NCBI RefSeq assembly: GCF_023195885.1
Contig: NZ_JALPKO010000004.1
Coordinates: 186,001 to 250,000, forward strand
Direction: 5' to 3'
Source of the DNA: Methylonatrum kenyense
Lineage (GTDB): Bacteria; Pseudomonadota; Gammaproteobacteria; Nitrococcales; Aquisalimonadaceae
Length of the DNA: 64,000 nucleotides
Shown here in pieces: positions 25,495-35,712 of the stretch. Each line of letters starts with the position of its first letter. The stretch's first letter is position 1. Under the pieces are notes generated by a model that was not told where the DNA came from, searched no databases, and saw nothing but the letters and a program-made list of their open reading frames with translations. The translations under genes were made by a program, and so were the position numbers.

Positions 25495-26051
25495 GTCACG
25501 GTCCTGGAAAAGCGGTGCAGCAGACCGCGGGTCAGCAGTCCGGCGATCAACGGCAGCGGCAACGACACCAGCAATCGGGTCAGCGTGAATTCCGGGCCCA
25601 GTAGCGGCAGTTCCCAGACCAGGGCGCGGTTGATTCCCAGCACCGACCAGGAGGTGAGGTAGGTGACGCAGACCGGAACCGCCGCTCCAGAACGGTACAG
25701 GGCCAGCACCAGCGGAAAGGCCGCGAACGGACCGCCGGGGGTCAGCGAACCGGCTGCGGTGGCCAAAAGCAGGCCGCGCATGCCGCTGCTTCCGCCCAGC
25801 CAGCGCTCCATGGCCTCGCGTGGCACCATGGCCTGGACATAGGCGCCAACCAGGACCGCCGCGACCACGATGGGCATGATCAGCAGCAACAGGCCCAGCC
25901 CATCGGCCAATGCCGTATTGAACGCATCAGCGCCGCGCAACAGCAGCACGGCGAGACCCGCACCCAGGGCCAGCAGGACGAAAAAGACGGTGCTACCGTC
26001 CAGCAACGGCGGACCGTTGCGCGCAGGCTTGCCTCCGGTCTGTCCGGCCAT
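25491..26051 (-). CDS. Predicted permease half, component 1
   Basis: 186 residues from ATG 26051 (GAGG upstream; a longer frame to 26141 has no better start). About five hydrophobic segments with AMVPREAMERWLGGSSGMRG and SLTPGGPFAAFPLVLALYRS. Together with the next gene it makes one permease in two chains, which overlap by 4 bp. They lead a three-gene operon ending in the MATE exporter. Divergent from the amidase gene, 88 bp between starts. Confidence 0.75.
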   Translation of the reverse strand: MAGQTGGKPARNGPPLLDGSTVFFVLLALGAGLAVLLLRGADAFNTALADGLGLLLLIMPIVVAAVLVGAYVQAMVPREAMERWLGGSSGMRGLLLATAAGSLTPGGPFAAFPLVLALYRSGAAVPVCVTYLTSWSVLGINRALVWELPLLGPEFTLTRLLVSLPLPLIAGLLTRGLLHRFSRTVT

Positions 26052-26139
26052 GAGCGACCTCGTTTGCGGGATGGGGAGTCGGAAGCGCGCATGGTAACGC
26101 ATCGGCCGTTGAGCCGAGTCGTCGGCAAGGAGCCCGAAC

Positions 26140-27597
26140 ATGCATCACTGGAGCGCCACGCGATTGCTGCAGGGACTGGAATCCCGGCTGTTCAGTTCCC
26201 GTGAACTGGTGCAGCAGCTGCTGGCAAGGATCGAGGAGCGCAACCCGGCACTGAATGCCGTGGTCACGCTGGATGCGGAGCGGGCGTTTGCCCGGGCGGG
26301 GGCAGCCGACGCGGACCGCGCCCGCGGCCGCCGCTGGGGCGCGCTGCATGGCCTGCCCATCACCATCAAGGACACCTTCGCCACCGCCGGGCTGCGGACG
26401 ACGGCCGGGAGCCCCGATTACGCGGATTACATGCCGGCAGAGGATGCGGTCGCCGTGGCCAGGCTGCGTGCGGCCGGCGCGATTGTTCTGGGCAAGACCA
26501 ACACCGCCGAGCTGGCCGGCGACCTGCAGTGTGACAATCCGCTGTTCGGCCGCACCAACAACCCCTGGGATATGGAGCGCACCAGCGGCGGCTCATCCGG
26601 TGGTTCGGCGGCGGCCCTGGCCGCCGCCCTGACACCGTTGGAGCTGGGCAGCGATATCGGTGGTTCGATACGGTTGCCGGCGCATTTCTGCGGTGTTTGT
26701 GGGCACAAGCCGACCCATGGCCTGGTGCCGATGCGCGGCCATATACCCGGGCCGCCCGGGACCCTGGCGCGAACGGACCTTGCCGTCGCCGGTCCGATGG
26801 CGCGTTCGGTGGAAGACCTGGCGCTGGCGCTCGAGCTGTTGGCAGGCCCGGACGAGCCGGAATGCCGAGCCTGGTCATTGACGCTGCCGCAACCCGAGGC
26901 CCGTCGCGCCGGCGACTGGCGAATCGCGGTCTGGTCCGAGCAGGCCGGCTTTCCGCTGGCAGCCGGGGTGCGTGAGGGCCTTGACCGGGTGGTAAGCAGC
27001 TTGCTTGAAGCCGGGGCCAGGGTGGATTCGGCGGCGCGGCCGGCCAGTGTCGATCTCAGCGCCGCGCATGAGTTGTTCTACAGTCTGCTGGCTGCGGCCA
27101 TGAGTGGTGGGTTGACCCAGGCCGAGATTCGCGAAGGGCGGCAACTGCCCGGCAGCGGAGCCGATGATTCGGACCGGGTCCGGTTCTATCGCAGTGCCGC
27201 CATGAGCCATCGTCGCTGGCAACGGCTGCATGAGCAGCGTCTGCAACTCGCGGCGCGCTGGCAGGCATTCTTCGACGAGTGGGATGTGTTGCTGTGTCCG
27301 GTGGCGCCGGTGCCGGCGTTCGCCCATGACCTCGACCGTCCGCCCCTGGATCGGCTGGTGTCCGTTGCTGGTGTGGAACGGCCTTATTCTGACCTATCGT
27401 TATGGTGTGGGCTTGCCGGCCTGCCCTACCTGCCCGCCACCGTGGTGCCGGCAGGTCAGGACGGGAACGGCTTGCCGGTGGGCATCCAGGTCGTGGGGCC
27501 GCGATTCGGTGACAGGCTGACGCTGGCCGCGGCGGCGCTGGTCGAGGAGGTTTGCGGTGGCTTCGCGGCACCGGGTGAACCGATCTCACGGATGTGA
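26140..27597 (+). CDS. Amidase (amidase signature family)
   Basis: 485 residues. The Ser-cisSer-Lys triad is visible: Lys77 (PITIKDTF), cis-Ser152 (SGGSSGGSA) and nucleophile Ser176 (GSDIGGSIR). It hydrolyses a carboxamide bond; the family ranges from GatA to nylon or fatty-acid amidases, so the substrate is open. It is not GatA: gatB and gatC are absent, and the C-terminal part differs. A good AAGGAG lies before ATG 26140. Confidence 0.92.
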   Translation: MHHWSATRLLQGLESRLFSSRELVQQLLARIEERNPALNAVVTLDAERAFARAGAADADRARGRRWGALHGLPITIKDTFATAGLRTTAGSPDYADYMPAEDAVAVARLRAAGAIVLGKTNTAELAGDLQCDNPLFGRTNNPWDMERTSGGSSGGSAAALAAALTPLELGSDIGGSIRLPAHFCGVCGHKPTHGLVPMRGHIPGPPGTLARTDLAVAGPMARSVEDLALALELLAGPDEPECRAWSLTLPQPEARRAGDWRIAVWSEQAGFPLAAGVREGLDRVVSSLLEAGARVDSAARPASVDLSAAHELFYSLLAAAMSGGLTQAEIREGRQLPGSGADDSDRVRFYRSAAMSHRRWQRLHEQRLQLAARWQAFFDEWDVLLCPVAPVPAFAHDLDRPPLDRLVSVAGVERPYSDLSLWCGLAGLPYLPATVVPAGQDGNGLPVGIQVVGPRFGDRLTLAAAALVEEVCGGFAAPGEPISRM

Positions 27598-27662
27598 GGT
27601 CCCCCGGACTGTGGCACCCTTTTCTGAAGGGAACACTGATTGACGATTGGGAGAGTACGCGA

Positions 27663-28295
27663 ATGACTAGCAAGGATGATCGTCCGGATATCCCCCTGAC
27701 GCGGGCGGAGGCAGAGGAATTCGAGCGTCCGATCCGGCGGAGTATGTGGATTGGTATCGGCGTGGCGGTGGCGGTGCTGATCGTACTGATCGTGCTGGTC
27801 ATGGAGTCGCGGTACCGCGCCGGGCTCGCGCAGCCCCACCCCAGTGCCGTCTTCGATGGAGGCCTGCAGGAAATCGTCGATACCTATCGGCCGTTGCCGG
27901 ATGCCGAAATCAGCCTGGAATTGCGGACGGATCGTTCCGGTGACCGGGACCAGTACACGGTCAGGATTCTCGACCAGGACGGTGAAACCTTGTATCAGGC
28001 AGCCCATGATGCCGCGTACATCTACACGGTCGGGCACGGCAGCCGCGAGGGCGATTCCATCCGCTTCGAGGTGAATCTGGAGCTCGATTACGACGGCTCG
28101 CTCAGCGGCCGCTACCGGCAGGATCGGGGGGTCGCGGTGGCCGCGTATCAGGCGGCATTGCAGCGGCTGGTCAACCAGTCGCTGGCGGCGTACGTTGCGG
28201 GATCGGGTGCCGCCGTCTACCAGGATGATCCGGATGTGGAGCCCGATGCAGCCAGCATCCGGCGGGACTGGGATGCGGTCATGGATCCGAGATAG
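27663..28295 (+). CDS. Single-TM membrane-anchored protein, unknown
   Basis: 210 residues. A cytoplasmic N-terminus is followed by one hydrophobic helix (about 26-48, GIGVAVAVLIVLIVLVMESR) and a periplasmic domain with alternating strands (AEISLELRTDRSGDRDQYTV, IRFEVNLELDYDGSLSGRYR). I do not recognise a family. ATG 27663 is chosen for the GGGAGAG ribosome binding site; the frame extends upstream into the amidase end. A strong terminator follows. Confidence 0.75.
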   Translation: MTSKDDRPDIPLTRAEAEEFERPIRRSMWIGIGVAVAVLIVLIVLVMESRYRAGLAQPHPSAVFDGGLQEIVDTYRPLPDAEISLELRTDRSGDRDQYTVRILDQDGETLYQAAHDAAYIYTVGHGSREGDSIRFEVNLELDYDGSLSGRYRQDRGVAVAAYQAALQRLVNQSLAAYVAGSGAAVYQDDPDVEPDAASIRRDWDAVMDPR

Positions 28296-28322
28296 CCTGC
28301 CCGACAGCATGATTCTCCAGCG

Positions 28323-28353
28323 CGGCCGGTCACTGCCGACGACCGGCCGTTTT
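28323..28353 (+). terminator. Rho-independent terminator
   Basis: Perfect 9-bp stem CGGCCGGTC/GACCGGCCG (28323-28331, 28341-28349), 9-nt loop, then four T. It lies downstream of 27663-28295. Confidence 0.85.
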
Positions 28354-28373
28354 ACTTACGGAATCGCGAGCCA

Positions 28374-30494
28374 TTGCACGCAAGCCATGAAATTTTTGTC
28401 ACGGCCCCGGCAGGACTGGAGCCGTTGCTGTCTGACGAGCTGCGCCAGCTCGGTATCGCCGAGCCCCGGCAGCAACGCGGCGGTGTCAGCTGTTCCCTGA
28501 CGCTGGAGCAGGCCTACCGGGTTTGCCTCTGGTCGCGTATCGGCAATCGTGTGCTGTTGCCCCTGGCAACCTTTCCCGCGCCGGATCCGGAGGCCCTGTA
28601 CCAGGGGCTCCGGACGGTGACCTGGCTCGAGCATCTGGCGGCCGACGGCAGTCTGGCGATTGACGTTACCGGCGTTCGCCCGGCCATCGGTCATAGCCGC
28701 TTTGCGGCGCAGAAGGCAAAGGACGCCATCGTCGACCAGATACGCGAGGCTGCCGGTTCCCGGCCGACCGTGAACCTGGAGACGCCGGACTGCCGCCTGC
28801 ACCTGCACCTGGCCGGTGAGCAGGGCACCATCTCACTGGATTTGTCGGGTGACAGCCTGCACCGGCGGGGATACCGCGAACCGGGGACGGCGGCGCCGCT
28901 CAAGGAGAATCTGGCAGCGGCCGTATTGGTGCGCGGCGACTGGCCGGCGATCGCCGCGGCGGGAGGCAGTTTCTACGATCCGTTTTGCGGCTCCGGGACG
29001 CTGGCCATCGAAGCGGCCTGGATGGCGGCCGATGTGGCCCCGGGCCTGCTGCGGGTGCGTTACGGCCTGCATGGCTGGCGTCAGCACGACGACACCTGCT
29101 GGAAGGGCCTGCTGGACGAGGCCCTGGAGCGCCAGGAACAGGGCATGCAGCGGCTGCCGGTGCTGGTTGCCACGGATCACGATCCGCGCGCGGTGCGGCA
29201 GGCGCTGGACAATGTGCGCCGGGCGGGACTCGCCGGTCATGTGCATGTGGAGCGCCGGGAGTTGGATGAACTGGCACCGTCCGAACGGCATCGCCCCGGT
29301 CTGGTCGCGATGAATCCGCCCTACGGCGAGCGTCTGGCGCAGAACCGCGAACTGGTGCCCCTGTACGCCCGTATCGGCGACGTACTGCGCAGCCGTTTTG
29401 CTGGTTGGCAGGCGGTGTTGCTGACTGGTGCCGAGGCGGAGATCGGCCTGCGGCCGGATCGCTCCTGGAAGGTCTTCAACGGGCCGATCCGCTGTCGTCT
29501 GGAACGGTTCCTGATCGCGGACGAGGGCGGCTCGGAGCAGAACGCCGCCGCTGAACCGCTGGTCAACCGCCTGCGCAAGAATCGCCGACAATTGTCCAGC
29601 TGGTTGAAGCGGCATGGAGTGACCAACTACCGGCTCTACGATGCCGATATCCCGGAATTCGCGCTGGCGGTGGATGTGTACGGCAGCCGTGGCGGCGACT
29701 GGTTGCACGTGCAGGAATACCAGGCACCATCGACCGTGGACGCGCGCCAGTCGCAGACCCGTTTGCGGGCGGCACTGGCCGCGTTACCCGGCGCGCTTGA
29801 TGTGCCGGCCCAGCGTCTGGTCTACAAGGTTCGCAGCCGGCAGCGCGGTGACAGCCAGTATCGGCGCCAGGCCAGTGAAGGGCGCTGGCTCGAGGTCACC
29901 GAAGGCAACTGCCGCCTGCTGGTGAACCTGACCGACTACCTGGATACCGGCCTGTTCCTGGACCACCGCCCGGTCAGGCACTGGCTGGGTGGGCAGGCCA
30001 ATGGCAAGCGCCTGCTGAACCTGTTCTGTTACACCGGCGCCGCGACGGTACACGCTGCAGTTGGCGGCGCCAGCCGCAGCGTCAGCGTGGACATGTCGCG
30101 GACCTACCTGGACTGGTTGCAGCGCAACCTGGAACTGAACGGCATGGCGACGCCGGCGCACGAGATCATTCGTGCCGACTGTCGGGACTGGCTGCAACAG
30201 GATCAGGGTGAATACGACCTGATTTTCCTGGACCCGCCCAGCTTCTCCAACTCCAAGCGTATGGACGGGACGCTGGACATCCAGCGCGACCATGTGGACC
30301 TGATCCGGGCTGCGATGGCACGCCTGGCCACCGACGGCACGCTGATCTTTTCCACCAATCGTCGCCGCTTCCGACTGGATCGGGAGGCGTTGTCAGGACT
30401 GACCGTCGAGGATCGCACGGCCTGGTCGATCCCGAAGGATTTCGCCCGTAACCAGCGCATCCACCAGTGTTATTTCATTCGTCGAGCAGAGTGA
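28374..30494 (+). CDS. rlmL: Bifunctional 23S rRNA methyltransferase RlmK/RlmL
   Basis: 706 residues. It has two methyltransferase halves, making m2G2445 (N-terminal RlmL with THUMP domain) and m7G2069 (C-terminal RlmK). The RlmL catalytic motif is MNPPYGERL at about 313-321; the RlmK half has LLNLFCYTGAATVHAAVGGA and LIFLDPPSFSNSKRM near 620. Length matches E. coli RlmKL (702). The only start that keeps the N-terminal IFVTAPAGLEPLLSDELRQL is TTG 28374, with a poor ribosome binding site. It overlaps the convergent small gene by 20 bp. Confidence 0.95.
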   Translation: MHASHEIFVTAPAGLEPLLSDELRQLGIAEPRQQRGGVSCSLTLEQAYRVCLWSRIGNRVLLPLATFPAPDPEALYQGLRTVTWLEHLAADGSLAIDVTGVRPAIGHSRFAAQKAKDAIVDQIREAAGSRPTVNLETPDCRLHLHLAGEQGTISLDLSGDSLHRRGYREPGTAAPLKENLAAAVLVRGDWPAIAAAGGSFYDPFCGSGTLAIEAAWMAADVAPGLLRVRYGLHGWRQHDDTCWKGLLDEALERQEQGMQRLPVLVATDHDPRAVRQALDNVRRAGLAGHVHVERRELDELAPSERHRPGLVAMNPPYGERLAQNRELVPLYARIGDVLRSRFAGWQAVLLTGAEAEIGLRPDRSWKVFNGPIRCRLERFLIADEGGSEQNAAAEPLVNRLRKNRRQLSSWLKRHGVTNYRLYDADIPEFALAVDVYGSRGGDWLHVQEYQAPSTVDARQSQTRLRAALAALPGALDVPAQRLVYKVRSRQRGDSQYRRQASEGRWLEVTEGNCRLLVNLTDYLDTGLFLDHRPVRHWLGGQANGKRLLNLFCYTGAATVHAAVGGASRSVSVDMSRTYLDWLQRNLELNGMATPAHEIIRADCRDWLQQDQGEYDLIFLDPPSFSNSKRMDGTLDIQRDHVDLIRAAMARLATDGTLIFSTNRRRFRLDREALSGLTVEDRTAWSIPKDFARNQRIHQCYFIRRAE

Positions 30495-30666
30495 TCTCAC
30501 CGCGTGCGGCGGCCGTTCGCAGCCGCTGCACCCGTTCCTCCCAGCGCTCGAGTTGCTCGTCATGAAGTTCCAGGATGCAGGGATCGCAGCCGCCGCCGCA
30601 GCAGTCCGCGGGGTCCGGCGGTTCGGGTTTGGGCGGTAGTCGTTTTCGCGGCGGTGTCTCGGCCAT
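30475..30666 (-). CDS. Oxidoreductase-like domain small protein
   Basis: 63 residues. The core PEPPDPADCCGGGCDPCILE with four cysteines, followed by LHDEQLERWEERVQRL, matches the short Oxidored-like (PF09791 type) domain seen at the N-terminus of some oxidoreductases and as stand-alone proteins. The Cys cluster may bind metal or a cofactor (inference). GGAGG lies 10 nt before ATG 30666. Confidence 0.8.
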   Translation of the reverse strand: MAETPPRKRLPPKPEPPDPADCCGGGCDPCILELHDEQLERWEERVQRLRTAAARGEITLLDE

Positions 30667-30702
30667 CGACGGCTCGCCTCCCTGGGGATGCCGACCCCCC
30701 CA

Positions 30703-31884
30703 TCATAACGTGACCTGGATGGCGGAGACTGCCGCGCAGGCCTTGCTCCGTGCGGCATCGACGCTGTCGTCGCGGGCAATGACAACGCCCATGCGTCGGC
30801 GCCCGCGGACCTCGGGCTTGCCGAACAGGCGCAGTTCCGTGTCGGGCGCCTGCAGGGCCTGCTCCAGCCCGGAAAATACGGCGCTGTCGGAATCCCCCTC
30901 GACCAGAATCACGCAGGACGCGCTGGCACCGTGCTGGCGGATGACCGGCACCGGCAACCCGAGTATCGCGCGGGCATGCAGGGCGAATTCCGAAAGATCC
31001 TGTGACAGCAGGGTAACCAGTCCCGTGTCATGCGGCCGTGGCGAGACTTCGCTGAACCAGACCTGGTCTCCCTTGATGAACAGCTCGACACCGAACAGGC
31101 CGTAGCCGCCGAGGTTGTCGGTCACGGCGCGGGCGATCCGTTCCGCTTCGCGGCGTGCACCGTCGCTCATTGCCTGGGGCTGCCAGGACTCGCGGTAATC
31201 GCCGTCCTCCTGTCGATGCCCGATCGGCTCGCAGAAGCTGGTGCCACCGACATGACGCACGGTCAGCAGCGTGATTTCATAGTCGAAATCCACGAAACCC
31301 TCGACGATGACGCGGCCGGCACCACTGCGACCGCCTTCCTGCGCATAGCGCCAGGCCGGCTCGATATCTTCGGGGTCCCGGACCAGCGACTGGCCCTTGC
31401 CCGAGGAACTCATCACCGGTTTGACCAGGCAGGGCAGGCCGATCTCGCTCACCGCCGCCTCATAGTCGGTCACGGTTTCGGCAAAGCGATACGGCGAGGT
31501 CGGCAAGCCGAGCTCCTCGGCGGCCAGTCGCCGGATCCCTTCCCGGTCCATGGTCAGCCGTGTCGCCCGCGCCGTCGGGATAACGCGGTATCCCTCGGCT
31601 TCAAGCTCGATCAGCGTTGCCGTGGCGATGGCCTCCACCTCGGGCACGATCAGGTGCGGCCGCTCCTGTTCGACCACGCGTCGCAGCGCCTCGCCGTCCA
31701 GCATCGAGACCACATGGCAGCGGTGCGAGACTTGCATGGCCGGCGCGTCCGCGTAGCGGTCGGCAGCGATGACCTCGACGCCGAGCCGCTGCAGTTCGAT
31801 GGCCACTTCCTTGCCCAGCTCGCCGCTGCCAAGAAGCAGCACTCGGGTCGCGGTGTCGGTCATTGGGGTGCCGATCTGGCTCAT
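30703..31884 (-). CDS. purT: Formate-dependent phosphoribosylglycinamide formyltransferase PurT
   Basis: 393 residues, ATP-grasp superfamily. It makes formyl-GAR from GAR, formate and ATP, the folate-independent version of purine step 3; the folate-dependent purN is only 770 bp away. Signatures are [20 protein letters not shown] at the start, [15 protein letters not shown] (ATP loop) and [16 protein letters not shown] near the C-terminus. ATG 31884 has GAGG 12 nt upstream and gives the standard length. Divergent from dcd. Confidence 0.95.
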   Translation of the reverse strand: MSQIGTPMTDTATRVLLLGSGELGKEVAIELQRLGVEVIAADRYADAPAMQVSHRCHVVSMLDGEALRRVVEQERPHLIVPEVEAIATATLIELEAEGYRVIPTARATRLTMDREGIRRLAAEELGLPTSPYRFAETVTDYEAAVSEIGLPCLVKPVMSSSGKGQSLVRDPEDIEPAWRYAQEGGRSGAGRVIVEGFVDFDYEITLLTVRHVGGTSFCEPIGHRQEDGDYRESWQPQAMSDGARREAERIARAVTDNLGGYGLFGVELFIKGDQVWFSEVSPRPHDTGLVTLLSQDLSEFALHARAILGLPVPVIRQHGASASCVILVEGDSDSAVFSGLEQALQAPDTELRLFGKPEVRGRRRMGVVIARDDSVDAARSKACAAVSAIQVTL

Positions 31885-32077
31885 GGCGGGGACCTCGATC
31901 GATTGCTGCCGTCGTGTGCGCGGGATGCGGTCGGCTATCGTGCCGCGTGCCATGGCGGGCCGTCCAGCCCGGGGCGGACCTGCGGCGGGAGAAACCGTCG
32001 ATCAGGCTGTGTATTGCGCTGATTGGTCTGTAGAATCCCGGCTTTTCGGCGAACAACGCAGGGGTGGACCGGGGCAG

Positions 32078-32644
32078 ATGAGCATCAAATCGGATCGCTG
32101 GATTCGCCGCATGGCGGAGCAGGAAGGCATGATCGAGCCGTTCGAACCCGGACAGGTCCGGGAGACCGACCAGGGCCGGATCATTTCCTACGGTACGTCG
32201 AGCTATGGCTACGATGTGCGCTGCTCTCGGGAGTTCAAGATCTTCACCAATATCAATTCGGCGGTGGTGGATCCGAAGAACTTCGACGAGAACAGTTTCG
32301 TCGACGTGCAGAATGACGTCTGCATCATCCCGCCCAATTCCTTCGCGCTGGCCAGCACCGTGGAGTACTTCCGGATTCCGCGCAGCGTGCTGACGGTCTG
32401 CCTGGGCAAGTCCACCTACGCCCGATGTGGAATCATCGTCAACGTCACGCCGCTGGAGCCGGAATGGGAAGGCCATGTGACGCTGGAGTTCTCCAACACC
32501 ACGCCGTTGCCGGCAAAGATCTACGCCAACGAGGGTGTTGCCCAGATGCTGTTCTTCGAGTCCGACGAGGTCTGTGAAACGTCCTACAAGGACCGGGCCG
32601 GGAAGTACATGGGCCAGCGCGGGGTGACATTGCCCCGCTCCTGA
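32078..32644 (+). CDS. dcd: dCTP deaminase
   Basis: 188 residues. It converts dCTP to dUTP for dTTP supply. Signatures are [37 protein letters not shown] (with Ser112, Arg116) and the catalytic Glu137 in [16 protein letters not shown]. Length equals the family norm; ATG 32078 is the first start that gives the canonical [10 protein letters not shown]. Divergent from purT and convergent with purN (7-bp gap). Confidence 0.97.
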   Translation: MSIKSDRWIRRMAEQEGMIEPFEPGQVRETDQGRIISYGTSSYGYDVRCSREFKIFTNINSAVVDPKNFDENSFVDVQNDVCIIPPNSFALASTVEYFRIPRSVLTVCLGKSTYARCGIIVNVTPLEPEWEGHVTLEFSNTTPLPAKIYANEGVAQMLFFESDEVCETSYKDRAGKYMGQRGVTLPRS

Positions 32645-32651
32645 GACCGTT

Positions 32652-33305
32652 TCAGTCGGGCAGTGGGTCCCCGGCGCGAACCTGGAGCGGCCTGGCCAAT
32701 GGTTTGCCGTCCAGGATCACCGAATCGGGATTCAGTTGCAGCCGGCCGTCGGCGAACCAGCGCACCACATGGGGGTAGATCCGGTGTTCCTGGCGTAGCA
32801 CCCGCTCCGCCAGCGTCTGTTCGTCATCTTCGGCCCGCACCGCCACCCGCGCCTGCAGAATGACCGGCCCGCCATCGAGTTCCGGCGTTACCGCATGCAC
32901 ACTGCAGCCGTGTTCCGTGTGGCCTTCGGCGATTGCCCGTCGGTGTGTGTGCAGGCCGCGCAGTGCCGGCAGCAGTGAGGGATGAATGTTCAGCATGCGG
33001 TTCTGATAGCGGATCACGAAATCATCGGTGAAGATCCGCAGAAACCCGGCGAGCAGCACCAGGTCGGCCTGCCAGGCGTCGATCTGTTCGCTCAGTGCGG
33101 CATCGAACGCCGCGCGGCCCGGATAACGGGTGGCGTCGACCACGGCGACCCGGCAACCGGCGGCCGCAGCACGGCGCAGACCAGGGGCGTCATCGCGGCT
33201 GCTGATCACGCCGACGATCTTGACGCCGAGTTCGCCGCCGCGCTGGGCGGCAAGCAGGGCCTGCAGGTTGCTGCCGCGGCCCGAAATCAGGACGACTGCA
33301 CGCAT
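32652..33305 (-). CDS. purN: Folate-dependent phosphoribosylglycinamide formyltransferase PurN
   Basis: 217 residues. It transfers formyl from 10-formyl-THF to GAR. The catalytic trio is in the E. coli numbering exactly: Asn106 and His108 (MLNIHPSLLP) and Asp144 (ELDGGPVI). The N-terminal VLISGRGSNLQALL is the phosphate-binding loop. It lies 13 bp downstream of purM on the same strand, so they are one operon. The genome thus holds both GAR transformylases in this window. Confidence 0.97.
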   Translation of the reverse strand: MRAVVLISGRGSNLQALLAAQRGGELGVKIVGVISSRDDAPGLRRAAAAGCRVAVVDATRYPGRAAFDAALSEQIDAWQADLVLLAGFLRIFTDDFVIRYQNRMLNIHPSLLPALRGLHTHRRAIAEGHTEHGCSVHAVTPELDGGPVILQARVAVRAEDDEQTLAERVLRQEHRIYPHVVRWFADGRLQLNPDSVILDGKPLARPLQVRAGDPLPD

Positions 33306-33318
33306 CGCTGCGTCGGCT

Positions 33319-34383
33319 TCAGTCCGCGCTCAGCATGCGGACGCGCGGTTGCCGGTCCTGCGCCTTGACGATGCGGCCGATCTGCCAGGCCGACTCGCCG
33401 GATTCGTGCAGGCTGCGAATGGCGGCGTCGACTTCATCCTGCGACACGCAGAGCACCATGCCGACACCGCAGTTGAAGGTGCGCAGCATCTCCGCATCGC
33501 TGATGTTGCCGGCCGCCTGCAGCCACCGGAACACGGCCGGCTGATGCCAGCTGCTGAGGTGGAGCTCCGCCGCCATGTTCTCAGGTAGCACGCGCGGCAG
33601 GTTCTCGGGCAGACCGCCGCCGGTGATGTGCGCCATCGCGTTTACGCTGACGCGGTCCAGCAGTGTCTGCACCGCGCGCACGTAAATGCGGGTTGGCGCC
33701 ATCAGGGCATCGGCCAGTGGCCGATCATCCACATGCTGATCCAGAGACGCGCCGCTATGGTCGAGCACGCGACGAATCAGTGAATACCCATTGGAGTGGG
33801 GGCCGCTGGATGCAATGCCGATCAGGGCGTCGCCGGCGCTGACCCGCGAGCCGTCAATCAGATCGTCCTCATCGACCACGCCGACGCAGAAGCCGGCCAG
33901 GTCGTAATGGCCCTCGCTGTACATGCCGGGCATCTCAGCGGTTTCACCGCCGATCAGTGCGGCGCCGGCCTGCTCGCAGCCGCGGGCAATGCCCTGCACG
34001 ACGCTGGCGGCGACGTCCACGTCCAGCTGGCCGGTGGCGTAGTAGTCCAGGAAAAACAGCGGTTCGGCGCCGCAAACCAGAATATCGTTGACGCACATGG
34101 CGACCAGGTCGACGCCGATGCCATCGTGCCGGCCGGTTTCGATCGCCAGTTTGAGTTTGGTGCCAACCCCGTCGGTACCGGACACCAGTATCGGGCTGCG
34201 GTAGCGGCCTACGGGCAGCCGGAACAGGCCGCCGAAGCCGCCTAGCCCGCCCATCACCTCCGGGCGGTGGGTGCGTTTGACGAACGGCTTGATGCGCTCG
34301 ACCAGGGCGTTGCCGGCGTCGATGTCGACACCGGCGCCGCGATAGGTCAGACCGCCGTTGCGGGACTGGCTTGAATCGCTCAA
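33319..34383 (-). CDS. purM: Phosphoribosylformylglycinamidine cyclo-ligase PurM
   Basis: 354 residues. It makes AIR from FGAM with ATP. Signatures are [48 protein letters not shown] and [15 protein letters not shown]. No ATG fits the N-terminus; the TTG at 34383, with GGGGG upstream, gives the expected length (E. coli 345). It is the first gene of purM-purN. The neighbourhood with DUF2066 and hda on the other strand is typical of gammaproteobacteria. Confidence 0.95.
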   Translation of the reverse strand: MSDSSQSRNGGLTYRGAGVDIDAGNALVERIKPFVKRTHRPEVMGGLGGFGGLFRLPVGRYRSPILVSGTDGVGTKLKLAIETGRHDGIGVDLVAMCVNDILVCGAEPLFFLDYYATGQLDVDVAASVVQGIARGCEQAGAALIGGETAEMPGMYSEGHYDLAGFCVGVVDEDDLIDGSRVSAGDALIGIASSGPHSNGYSLIRRVLDHSGASLDQHVDDRPLADALMAPTRIYVRAVQTLLDRVSVNAMAHITGGGLPENLPRVLPENMAAELHLSSWHQPAVFRWLQAAGNISDAEMLRTFNCGVGMVLCVSQDEVDAAIRSLHESGESAWQIGRIVKAQDRQPRVRMLSAD

Positions 34384-34561
34384 CGGAACCCCCGTGTGCT
34401 GGCGGAGCACAGCATGGCTGTGTGAGTATCCGGGTGATGGAGCGCCGGTCCGCCAGGCCGGGCGCTTCCCCCCGCCGCGGCGCGCGAGCGGGCACGTATA
34501 GTACCGGACAGGGCGGCATTCCCGAAAGCGGCCTTGCTGCACACGGCGGAGGGTAGTGTAA

Positions 34562-35626
34562 ATGCGGAAGATCAGGGTCTGGCTGGGGCTCATTGCCCTG
34601 GCCGTTTTGGCGCCCACCGCGATGGCAAACGGCCTGTATCAGGTGGAAGTTCTGGTCGAGGACCAGTCCGAGGAAGCCCGCCAGCAGGGGGTCCGGCAGG
34701 GCCTGGCCGAGTTGATGGAACGGTTGTCCGGACGCGAGGATGCCGCCTCCGCCTCGGGTGCGTCCTCGATCATCGGTGAGTCCTCCCGTTACCTGCAGCA
34801 GTTCGATTATGGCGAGCCGGTGGAGCGCGACGGCGAGCAGCGCGAGCGGCTGCGGCTGCGCTTTGACGGCGAGATGCTGGAAGAGGCGATGCAGGAGGCT
34901 GGCATTCCCGTCTGGGCCGGCGCTGATCGGCGACCCGCCGTCAGCTGGCTGGTGGTCGAGCATCGGGGAGAACGCCAGATTGCCGGCGGTGATGTGCTGG
35001 TGGATGGACAGCAGGCCCTGCGTCGGGCCGGCGAACGTCACGGCCTGCCGTTGACGCTGCCGCTGATGGATCTTGAAGACCAGCGGGCCATGGATTCCTC
35101 CGACCTCTGGGGAGGGTTCCGCGAGCCCATCCTGGAGGCCTCGGCCCGCTACGAGGCGGACACGGTCATCGTTGGCCGGCTGGACCAGCGCGGCAGTGCC
35201 TGGCAGGGACGGTGGATCCTGTTTCGCAACGGCGATACGCAGGAACTCAGCGTCCAGGGAGAGACGCCGGCCGAGGTCGTGGATTCAGGCATTGCCGCTA
35301 TGGCTCGTCGGATGACCCGTGAGCTGGCCGCCGTCGGTGTTGGTGCGGAGGCGGATATCTACCGGGTTCAGGTGCGGGGAATAGGAAGCCTCAGCGATTA
35401 TGCCTGGGTCCAGCGCGCCATCGAGGGTCGTCGCGGTGTCGGTCGCGTCGAGCCGGATCAGGTGAATGCGGACAGCGTGGAGTTCCGGGTCAGCACCAGC
35501 CTTGACCGTGACGGTCTGGCGCGGGAGCTGGCCGATGTCCGGCGGCTGGAGCGCGAAGAGGTGGCCGAGGACCGGATGCCGGCGGAGCGCGAGCAGCGCC
35601 CAGATCTGCGGTTCAGGCTCCGGTGA
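34562..35626 (+). CDS. DUF2066 exported protein
   Basis: 354 residues. A signal peptide ([20 protein letters not shown], then MA before NGLYQ) precedes [20 protein letters not shown] and [20 protein letters not shown], the conserved start of DUF2066 proteins, which sit beside purM and hda in many gammaproteobacteria. The rest looks like repeated alpha/beta units. The function is unknown, periplasmic by signal. The GGAGGG ribosome binding site is good. Confidence 0.88.
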   Translation: MRKIRVWLGLIALAVLAPTAMANGLYQVEVLVEDQSEEARQQGVRQGLAELMERLSGREDAASASGASSIIGESSRYLQQFDYGEPVERDGEQRERLRLRFDGEMLEEAMQEAGIPVWAGADRRPAVSWLVVEHRGERQIAGGDVLVDGQQALRRAGERHGLPLTLPLMDLEDQRAMDSSDLWGGFREPILEASARYEADTVIVGRLDQRGSAWQGRWILFRNGDTQELSVQGETPAEVVDSGIAAMARRMTRELAAVGVGAEADIYRVQVRGIGSLSDYAWVQRAIEGRRGVGRVEPDQVNADSVEFRVSTSLDRDGLARELADVRRLEREEVAEDRMPAEREQRPDLRFRLR

Positions 35627-35671
35627 CGGCCGCGCCGCAGCCGCGGTGCGGCCCGTTTTCAACCCCTAATA

Positions 35672-35702
35672 AGCCCCGGCCGTGTTTGATGGCCGGGGCT
35701 TT
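35672..35702. terminator. Terminator hairpin between convergent genes
   Basis: Perfect 10-bp stem AGCCCCGGCC/GGCCGGGGCT (35672-35681, 35691-35700) with a 9-nt loop. The T tail is short on both sides, but the stem strength and the position between convergent stops support termination both ways. Confidence 0.75.
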
Positions 35703-35712
35703 ATCGCGCGAC

